Positions 57,555-64,000 of a DNA stretch of 64,000 nucleotides are shown one piece after another (the first letter of the stretch is position 1; every line of letters starts with the position of its first letter). The notes below the pieces were generated by a model, which was not told the origin of the DNA, searched no databases, and saw only the letters and a program-made list of their open reading frames with translations. The DNA is from CSP1-4 sp963777975 (GTDB lineage: Bacteria; Chloroflexota; Limnocylindria; Limnocylindrales; CSP1-4): NCBI GenBank assembly GCA_963777975.1, contig CAVZSO010000003.1, positions 372,001 to 436,000 on the forward strand, written 5' to 3'. Both the position numbers and the translations under genes were made by a program.

Positions 57555-58574
57555 CTAGACGGCGAAGCCGAGTCGTTCCGCCACGGCGGCCATCGCCTCG
57601 CTCGCGGGTCGGTCCTGCGGCACCAGGAGCCGTTCGATGGCCGGCCCCGTGAATGCCGTCCTCAGGATCTCGTTCTCGCGCGTCGCCGCCGCCAGCAGCC
57701 TCGCCCGCCAGGCGGGGTCCGTGCCGATCTTGAGGCGGTCGCGCTGCGCGGCAAGGAGGCCGGCGGCCCACGCCGTGGCGTCGTCCACGGTCGCCGATCC
57801 ATCCTGCATGTCGCCCGCATGCGCACCGCGCTCCATGAGGACGATACGCGCGATCGGGAGCGGACCGGGCACCCACCGCCCGCCGATGGCGGATCGATCG
57901 ATGCCCAGCGAGGGCCTGACGTAGCCGCGTGTCGCGGCCGCCATCAACCGGCGGGCACGAAGCCGTCGCTGGAGGTCCCGCGGAAGCCTTGAGTATGCCT
58001 CGGGCACCGTCGTCTCGATGTCTGGATAGAAGCGCAGGCGACGTGGGAACGCGCTGCACCGGCCGGCGGCATCGACGAAGATCTGATCGTCGCCCAGGAC
58101 GTCCCGGCCGGTCGCCGCGAGCCGAGCCATGAGCGTCGATTTGCCGGCCCCGGAGCGTCCCAGGATGAGCGTCACGCCACGCGCATCAGCGACGGCGGCG
58201 CTGGGCACCAGCGCCAGGCCTCGCTCGGCCGAGACGATCGAGATCATCGGCTCGACGATGTAGCCCTGGACCAGCGAGCGCGCGAACGCGCGCGGAGCGC
58301 CGACCAGCTCGATCGAAACCCGCGGGTCTACCGTTGCCGATGAAACGCGCACATGCCACGCGACGCTCTTGTGGCGTCCCCCGAACGTCACCGAATCGTC
58401 ATCGGCGCCCGCCTCCGAGACTCCTCGGCGACCGAACCGGAACTCGAGTGTCCGACCGGTACGGTCCAGGATCTCGCGCGGGGCATACTCGCGCCGGAAG
58501 GCGTCGACGATCGAGCCGGGCCCGACGATCCCGGCATGGAGGCCGGGAGCGAACCCGAAGTCCGCCTCCGCCAT
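57555..58574 (-). CDS. HPr-kinase-like P-loop protein 2
   Basis: 339 residues starting MAEADFGFAPGLHAGIVGPG. A ~170-residue N-terminal part (REILDRTGRTLEFRFGRRGV; DDDSVTFGGRHKSVAWHVRV) leads to the P-loop VTLILGRSGAGKSTLMARLA, then DVLGDDQIFVDAAGRCSAFP, in which GDD is the Walker-B-like motif of HprK-type kinases, and PGPLPIARIVLMERG. It overlaps the upstream paralogue's stop (TGATG). HprK-related kinases in polysaccharide and peptide clusters often lack the HPr substrate; here no HPr gene is near. Substrate unknown; a small-molecule or protein kinase role is inferred. Confidence 0.72.
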   Translation of the reverse strand: MAEADFGFAPGLHAGIVGPGSIVDAFRREYAPREILDRTGRTLEFRFGRRGVSEAGADDDSVTFGGRHKSVAWHVRVSSATVDPRVSIELVGAPRAFARSLVQGYIVEPMISIVSAERGLALVPSAAVADARGVTLILGRSGAGKSTLMARLAATGRDVLGDDQIFVDAAGRCSAFPRRLRFYPDIETTVPEAYSRLPRDLQRRLRARRLMAAATRGYVRPSLGIDRSAIGGRWVPGPLPIARIVLMERGAHAGDMQDGSATVDDATAWAAGLLAAQRDRLKIGTDPAWRARLLAAATRENEILRTAFTGPAIERLLVPQDRPASEAMAAVAERLGFAV

Positions 58575-59708
58575 CAGCCGAGGACGCGCAAGATCGCCTC
58601 GGCCACCGGGCGCGGATCGGTCGGGAATGGTGCGTGCACGGCGAGCACCGGGATGCCCGCGAGGGCCGAGCGCAGCAACGACGCGTCGGCCTCGATGGCG
58701 CGGTCCGTGATCGTCGAGGGCTCGACCCGACAGCAGGTAGGCGGCCCGCTGGTGGAGCCCGAAGTACGCTCGACGCTCGTAGCCTGCCGTGCGCGACAGG
58801 CGCTCGACGGCCTCGGCCGGATCCATCGGCTCGGCGTGCGGCTGCGTGCCGTCGGGGGCGGTGAGGAGCAGGCAGATGGCGCGCGTCGGCACCCGTCGGG
58901 TGGGATCGCTCGTGTCGTCGTAGGCCGCCCGAACCTCTTCGACCTCGAACGCCGCCCGATCCCCTATCGCCCCGGTCCGGCGCGCCAGATCTGCGACCAT
59001 GCCCCGCGAGCGGGTCTGGGCGGGCCGGCGGCCCACGGGGTCGAGGACCATCGAGGCGACATTCGCGGCGGCGAACTGGACCTGTGATCGCCTGGTCACG
59101 CTGCGTCGAAGCCGCGGGAGGTACTCCAGGACCCAGCGACGGACGCCGACGCTGATGGGAAACGCAGACGACTGACCATCCTCTCCGAGCAGTGTCCATT
59201 TATCGGACAAGAAGCCCGCACCAAGCTCCATGAGGGCCAGGGCTGTCTCGGTCTTGCCACTCTCCGACCAGCCGGCGACCGCGATGCCAGCTCCGTCTTG
59301 AACGACCGAGGCCGCGTGGAGCGCGAGCGCGCGATGCTGGGTGGCGAAGGCGACCTGCAGCGCGGGGCGGATCGCCGATCGGAAGACGCGCCAGAGGGGG
59401 AAGCCGGACTCGTATTCGAATGTCACCGGCCGTCCCATCGTCGCGTCGGGGATGGCGCAGGCAAACCCATGCCAGAGGACATAGCAGCGCTCGCCGTCAG
59501 AGCCGGTCACGAGATCGTCGTCGGCGGCGCGCTGCAGCTCGTCAACGTGGACGGACCCGGCGGGCACCGCCGCGAGGGAGACGACCGGATCGATCGCCGC
59601 ATCCGGCCGTGCGGCGAACGGAGCGAAGGACGACGCGAGGTAGCGGGCTGCCGCCGGATCGGGCGTCGCCAACGCGATCGAGCCGCGGCCAGAGAAGTCG
59701 ATGTGCAT
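58574..59708 (-). CDS. HPr-kinase-like P-loop protein 1, one frame change
   Basis: About 377 residues. ATG at 59708 begins MHIDFSGRGSIALATPDPAA. VSLAAVPAGSVHVDELQRAA and RALALHAASVVQDGAG precede the P-loop IAVAGWSESGKTETALALME (GxxxxGKT), then LSDKWTLLGEDGQSSAFPIS as the Walker-B-like block. VPTRAICLLLTAPDGTQPHA follows. A frame change near 58720 gives TITDRAIEADASLLRSALAG and PVAEAILRVLG, with the stop overlapping the second kinase gene. TAGATT lies 8 nt before the start (minus). Same general class as its neighbour but with a different P-loop, so the pair may have diverged in substrate. Confidence 0.65.
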
Positions 59709-59716
59709 GGCCGCCC

Positions 59717-59722
59717 AATCTA
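59717..59722 (-). promoter_or_regulatory. -10 element of the HprK-like pair
   Basis: TAGATT (minus), 8 nt before the ATG at 59708. Confidence 0.4.
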
Positions 59723-59824
59723 GCGGTTCGCGCGCCGATCGGCTTCTCGGCCTCCCGTCGCCGCAGGCAGTAGCATGGCAGACCCCGGTCTCTTCTTCTT
59801 TCGCATCGAGGTCCTCGCCCCGAC

Positions 59825-62078
59825 GTGACGCTCGGCGTCTGCCACATCGGCCACCGACTTATCGCGCGGCACGTCGTCGGCACGATGCTGCTCGTCGCCA
59901 CCATGGCGGCATGCGGCACGACACCATCGCAGGACGTCTCGGTGCCGCCAAGCAGCGCACCGTCTGTCGAGGCACCGACCGCCGAGCCGACGTCGGCCGC
60001 GGCGAGCCCGGCACCGCCCGTCAGCATCCTTGCCGCCGGCGACATCGGCGAGTGCGGCGGCAAGGGTGATGAGCGCACTGCGGCCCTGCTGGCAGCGAAC
60101 GAGGGGACGATCCTCGCCCTGGGCGACCTGGCGTACGAGTCGGGCAGCACGAAGGAGTTCACCGACTGCTTCGGTTCGAGCTGGGGCGCACTCCGCGACC
60201 GGATGCGGCCCGTGCCCGGCAACCACGACTACCTGACGGCAGGCGCCGCGCCGTACTTCGCCTACTTCGGGCCCTCGGTCGGAGAACCGGGCCAGGGCTG
60301 GTACGCATACGACCTGGGGGCCTGGCGCGTCTACGCGCTCAACAGCAATTGCGAGGCTGTCGGGGGCTGCGGCATCGACTCACCGCAGGAGCGCTGGCTC
60401 AAGGAGGACCTGGCCGCCCATCCGTCGACCTGCATCCTCGCCTACTGGCACCATGCGCGCTTCAGCTCGGGTGTCGCTGCATGCCGACGATCCCCGTACC
60501 GACGCCCTCTGGCGGGCCCTCGAAGCAGCCGGTGCCGACGTCGTGCTGACGGGCCACGATCACGACTATGAGCGGTTCGCGCCGCAGGACCATCGCGGCG
60601 TGGCCAGTGCGACCGGCATCCGCGAGTTCGTGGTCGGCACCGGCGGCAGCGGCCTCCGAGCCATGGGCAAGATCGCCGCGACGAGCGAAGCCCACATCGC
60701 TCGTGTCTACGGCGTCCTATCGATGCAGCTGCGAGCCGATGGCTACGACTGGGCGTTCCTGCCGGTCGAGGGTCAGACGGCCACGGACGCGGGGTCCGGG
60801 CAGTGCACACCGATCCCGGCGCCGGTCGGCGCCACGACGGACGGCCCGCGCACGATCCACGTGTCGAGTGCCGGCGATGACGCTGCAGACGGCAGTCCCG
60901 ATCGTCCCCTGGCATCGATCCAGGCAGCCATCGATGTCGCCACACCGGGCTCGACGATCCGGATCGGTGCTGGTGACTACGGGTCCTTCTTCGTCGATCG
61001 GCCCGGTCTGACGATCATCGCCGATCCGGGCGAGCGACCCCGCGTCCATGGTCCGATCCAGTTCCGCGGCGTCCGCGATGTCCGCCTGCAGGGCCTCGAC
61101 GTCAGCGGCGTCACGAATCAGTACGAAGCCGGGGTCGATGTCCGGGGCTCGATCGGCGTCGCCCTCAGCGACCTCCTCGTCCATGGCAACAGCTTCGGCA
61201 TCGAGATCGCCGATTCGTCCGCCGTGACCGTGACTGACTCCGAGATCACCGACAACGCCTCGGGGGTCGAGATCCATGGGCCGAGTCAGGGCACACGGAT
61301 CGAGGGCAACCGGATCCACGCGAACCAACGAGACCTTGACAAGTCGCGCGGTGGGACCGGTGTCAACCTGTACCTGACCGACGGCGTGACCATCGTCGGC
61401 AACGAGATCTCGGACAACCACACGGTCGGGCGTGGCGACGGCGTCGGCGTCGAGGTCTACGGCTCGAGCGGGCTGTCCATCCTCGACAATCGGTTCCATG
61501 GCAACCTGGATGTGCTCGAGACCGGCACGGACAAGGACCACGCCTGCGGCGACCTGAGCATCGTCGGCAACGTGGCCTGGGCAGAGGGTGCCGGGGAGCA
61601 GCACGGCATGATCCTGCGCTGCGCGGCGCACTCGGTGGTGGCCAACAACACGCTCGTGGATCTCGATCTCTTCGCCTTCGACGTCAGCCATCGGCACGGT
61701 CCCTACGGCGCATCCGTCGACGGACTGCGGATCATCAACAACATCGCGGCCGGTGGTCGGGCATTCAGCATCGACAGCCGGCTTCCGAAGTCCGTGGTCA
61801 TCGATCGCAACCTGGTCCAGCGTGGGCGGCGGGCGACCTACGGAACCTGGCTTGCGTATGTCAGCGGCCATGGCAACACGCGCCGTCTCGCCGAGCTGCG
61901 ACGCTGGACCGGCTTCCAGCGCCATGGCATCAGCGGCGATCCGATGTTCATGGATCCGGCGGCACACGACTTCACGCTCCGGGCGGGATCACCGGCGATC
62001 GACAAGGGTGCCCAGGTGGCGGACAGGGAATACAGCGGCAGCGCCCCCGACATCGGAGCTGCCGAGTACGCGCCCTGA
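59825..62078 (+). CDS. Lipoprotein: metallophosphoesterase fused to right-handed beta-helix, one frame change
   Basis: About 750 residues. GTG 59825 starts a lipoprotein signal (HVVGTMLLVATMAACGTT; lipobox MAAC). A Pro/Ser spacer leads to a purple-acid-phosphatase-like domain: ILAAGDIGECGGKGDERT, LALGDLAYESG, VPGNHDYLTAG, LAYWHHARFSSGV, and after a frame change near 60475, DVVLTGHDHDYERF. These are the complete metal ligands. From ~residue 340, IHVSSAGDDAADGSPDRPLA opens a parallel beta-helix with NosD-type turns (SFGIEIADSSAVTVTDSEIT; IEGNRIHANQRD) ending GSAPDIGAAEYAP, as in surface polysaccharide lyases. Function of the combination is unknown; a surface phosphate or glycan enzyme is suggested. 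Confidence 0.82.
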
Positions 62079-62108
62079 GGTACGGTGGATCCAGCGGCGA
62101 CCCGGCGT

Positions 62109-63452
62109 TCAGCCTTCGGGAACGGGGCTAGCGTCGGGAACGAGCCCGATCCAGGCGGCCGGATCGGTCAGCTGGCGCAAACGGACGACCGCCACGAGCG
62201 CCACGGCCGCTTGGACCACGAGCCAGGCGACGGCCATCCCGACGAGTCCGCCGGTCGGCGCGACCAGGGTCGGGATCACGATGGACGCAGCCGCGTCGAC
62301 GGCCCCGAGGATGATCGCCTCGCGTAGTCGTCGCCGTGCCCGACAGAGCGAGAAGTAGGCCAGGATGAACGTCAGCGGCACGAAGCCGATGAGCAGGATC
62401 CGCAGCGGCGCTTCGGCCGCGGCCACGTATGCCTCGCCGAGCAGTCCCAGGATCGGCCCGGCCAGCGCGGCTACCAGCAGTGCTGCCAGCGCGCCGAGGC
62501 CGAGAGAGGTGCGGATGCCGTCCCGGACGATCTTGGCGGTACGCTCCGGTGCCCGCGCGATCTCCGCAAAGGAGGTCATGCCGATCTGGATGGGGATGAT
62601 GAAGACGACCCAGGCCATCATCCAGGCGGCATACCAGGCAGCGTTGTCGGCCGGCGACAGGAGCTCCACGACGATCACCGGCAACACGAACCCCGGCGCC
62701 CGCTCGGCCAGCGTCAGCGCATAGTTCGGCAGGCCGACCTTCACGACATCGCGGCTGAGTTCCAGGTCTGCGACCGGCCGATAGCGGTAGTGGTCGACCA
62801 CTCGACGCATCGTCCAGAGCCCGCCGAAGGCGGTCACCAAGCCACCTGCGACCCAGGCCGCAAAGATGGCCAGCGAGGTGGCGCCCGTACCGCTCAGGCC
62901 GATGACCGCCACGGTCGCCAGCGTGACGATGCCGGCCGCCACACCGCGAACCATGACCAGGACGCCATGGCGGCGAGCCGTCGAAGCCTGGTCGAAGAGG
63001 ACGCCGAGCGTGCCGCACACAGCGAGCGACAGGAAGAGCAGCGCGTAGACGGGTTCGGCGGCGACGACCCGCAGCTCGGTCAGGAAGGTGCCCGCAAAGG
63101 CAAGAAAGCCGAGGCCCGCCACGAGGCTCGAGACGCTCAGCACCGTGATGGCCACGTCGAGGAGGCGATCCGACCGCTCACCGTATCGAGGCAGGAGGGT
63201 GATGATGGCTGAGCCGATGCCAAGCAAGGCGAGCTGAGCGCAGAGCGTCACCGCGGCCACCGCACCGGACGCCAGACCGAAGTCATCGACGGAGTAGAGG
63301 CGTGCTGCCACGACCCAGGACAGGAAGCCGAAGCCCATCACGGCGACCTTGCCCGCGACGAGCGAGATCGAGCTGACCAGCACGTCGCGCGCCGCTGGAT
63401 CCACGGACGCGCCGAAGCCGGCCCGTCCGCGCAACCGTGCGATCAAGGTCAT
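62109..63452 (-). CDS. Polysaccharide flippase, Wzx/MATE-like
   Basis: 447 residues with about 12-14 membrane helices (VLVSSISLVAGKVAVMGFGF; LCAQLALLGIGSAIITLLPR; LLDVAITVLSVSSLVAGLGF; AAWYAAWMMAWVVFIIPIQI; AIILGAVDAAASIVIPTLVA). Typical of PST-family flippases, including the basic central segment RRVVDHYRYRPVADL and a cytosolic C-terminus. They move undecaprenyl-linked oligosaccharide units across the membrane. ATG 63452 overlaps the glycosyltransferase stop (ATGA); the open frame extends further upstream as noise. It follows the glycosyltransferase as part of a surface-glycan gene set. Confidence 0.87.
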   Translation of the reverse strand: MTLIARLRGRAGFGASVDPAARDVLVSSISLVAGKVAVMGFGFLSWVVAARLYSVDDFGLASGAVAAVTLCAQLALLGIGSAIITLLPRYGERSDRLLDVAITVLSVSSLVAGLGFLAFAGTFLTELRVVAAEPVYALLFLSLAVCGTLGVLFDQASTARRHGVLVMVRGVAAGIVTLATVAVIGLSGTGATSLAIFAAWVAGGLVTAFGGLWTMRRVVDHYRYRPVADLELSRDVVKVGLPNYALTLAERAPGFVLPVIVVELLSPADNAAWYAAWMMAWVVFIIPIQIGMTSFAEIARAPERTAKIVRDGIRTSLGLGALAALLVAALAGPILGLLGEAYVAAAEAPLRILLIGFVPLTFILAYFSLCRARRRLREAIILGAVDAAASIVIPTLVAPTGGLVGMAVAWLVVQAAVALVAVVRLRQLTDPAAWIGLVPDASPVPEG

Positions 63453-64000
63453 CGCGGCCGATCCGTCTGTCGACGGAGCAGCTCGCCGAGCATGGCCGTC
63501 GTGTTGAAGAAGGCGAAGGTGTAGTAGTACGGGATCCATCGTGGCTGCCCACGAAGCAGCGCGAGCATGATGCCGCGAGCGCCCGCGGCCGCCGGCAGCA
63601 GGAGGAGTCGGGCACCCCGCCAGCCATGCTTGCGGACCATCCGGGCGAGGCCCCTGCCGTCAGCCTGGAACTGGCCCATGGCGAACTCGAAGGTGTCGCC
63701 GAAGCGATGTCGCACGACAACGTCGCGCGAGACGCCGGCGAGGTCGCCAGCTTGCGCGAGGCGCCATCGGAGCTCGATGTCCTCGCCCGACTCGAATGCG
63801 TCGTCGAAGCCGTGCTCGAGCAGTGCCTGGCGGTCGAAGATGGTCGCCACCAGCCCGAACCAGTACCGACTTCGCCCTGTCCGATGATGCTCGGTCAGGG
63901 CCTGGCCCCAGTAACCAGGCCCGGCCTCGGAGTCGAGCCCGGCCTGCAGGGCCGTGTAGCCTCCGCGCTCGAACTCCGCCAGCAGAGCAGCCAATGAGCC
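63449..64000 (-). CDS. Family 2 glycosyltransferase, C-terminal part (gene continues past the window)
   Basis: At least 183 residues visible; the N-terminus is outside. The acceptor-domain ED motif is in DDAFESGEDIELRWRLAQAG, preceded by ALLEHGF and followed by VVVRHRFGDTFEFAMGQFQA, both conserved in GT-A glycosyltransferases of the GT2 family. Two hydrophobic helices near the C-terminus (ARLLLLPAAAGARGIMLALL) may anchor it at the membrane. It ends LRRQTDRPR at TGA 63449, overlapping the flippase start. It uses nucleotide sugars to extend a lipid-linked glycan; donor and acceptor cannot be predicted. Confidence 0.85.
   Translation of the reverse strand, partial: GSLAALLAEFERGGYTALQAGLDSEAGPGYWGQALTEHHRTGRSRYWFGLVATIFDRQALLEHGFDDAFESGEDIELRWRLAQAGDLAGVSRDVVVRHRFGDTFEFAMGQFQADGRGLARMVRKHGWRGARLLLLPAAAGARGIMLALLRGQPRWIPYYYTFAFFNTTAMLGELLRRQTDRPR

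Noticed and set aside
57555..59708. Single 717-aa two-P-loop protein
   Set aside because: A frame change near 58720 restores a natural end for the first kinase and a TGATG junction to the second, so these are two genes.

Overview
The window is 64 kb of very GC-rich bacterial DNA, densely coded on both strands. The gene set suggests a Chloroflexota lineage (a Limnocylindria/Ellin6529-like bacterium) or, less likely, a deep actinobacterium. The evidence is a zwf-opcA-pgl pentose phosphate operon, the isomerase half of the transaldolase/isomerase fusion family, a DUF4032 protein, long secreted proteins of prealbumin-like repeats, and many start codons preceded at 6-9 nt by a TANNNT hexamer, which points to leaderless mRNAs. 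No rRNA, tRNA, CRISPR array, insertion sequence or integrase gene was seen. The phylogeny is inferred from gene content and was not tested.

Layout. 0-2 kb (minus): a frame-broken ECF sigma factor between broken NHL/TolB beta-propeller genes. 2-8.9 kb (minus): an eight-gene operon with overlapping stops and starts: ABC-2 exporter (ATPase and two permeases), a 199-aa internally duplicated protein, a 51-aa membrane microprotein, an EamA transporter, an MtnX-like phosphatase and a DUF4032 protein. 9.1-13.2 kb: PsuG and a PfkB kinase (pseudouridine salvage) flanking an S9 peptidase. 13.3-21.7 kb (plus): tkt-pgi-gnd-zwf-opcA-pgl, a complete oxidative pentose phosphate operon without frame errors. 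21.7-28.1 kb (minus): adenosine deaminase, a membrane-anchored protein, an EamA transporter and a YhaN/YhaO (SbcCD-like) pair. 28.5-32.6 kb: zinc-ribbon protein, S51 peptidase, HAD-IIA phosphatase and a secreted Asp-box (sialidase-like) protein.

32.8-37.7 kb: a 1-pyrroline-5-carboxylate dehydrogenase-like gene, then about 3.3 kb with an unknown protein, a lipoprotein and a cyclic-nucleotide-domain/DyP-peroxidase fusion. This segment ends in a degenerate copy of the dehydrogenase 3' end, so it looks like a cassette inserted at the end of that gene. 37.9-42.6 kb (minus): a surface protein with about seven tandem repeats of about 337 bp, heavily frame-broken. 43.2-48.8 kb: GABA-type aminotransferase, a polytopic membrane protein, a two-subunit CoA-transferase, a GNAT acetyltransferase and a membrane protein.

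48.9-54.3 kb (minus): one operon of a membrane protein, MoaD-MoaE fusion, M55 D-aminopeptidase, P1/DmpA peptidase and a lysine 5,6-aminomutase alpha-like protein, suggesting D-amino-acid peptide breakdown. 54.4-57.4 kb: a metallo-beta-lactamase-fold hydrolase and two membrane-anchored proteins. 57.5-64 kb: two tandem HprK-like P-loop proteins, a phosphoesterase/beta-helix fusion lipoprotein, a Wzx-like flippase and a glycosyltransferase cut by the window end, probably the edge of a surface-polysaccharide locus.

Many genes need one or more frame changes to read through. These are concentrated in 0-5, 26-32, 34.6-35.1 and 38-42.6 kb and almost absent from 9.5-25 and 48.3-58.5 kb. They may be assembly errors or genuine decay. 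Coordinates for such genes span the composite reading.
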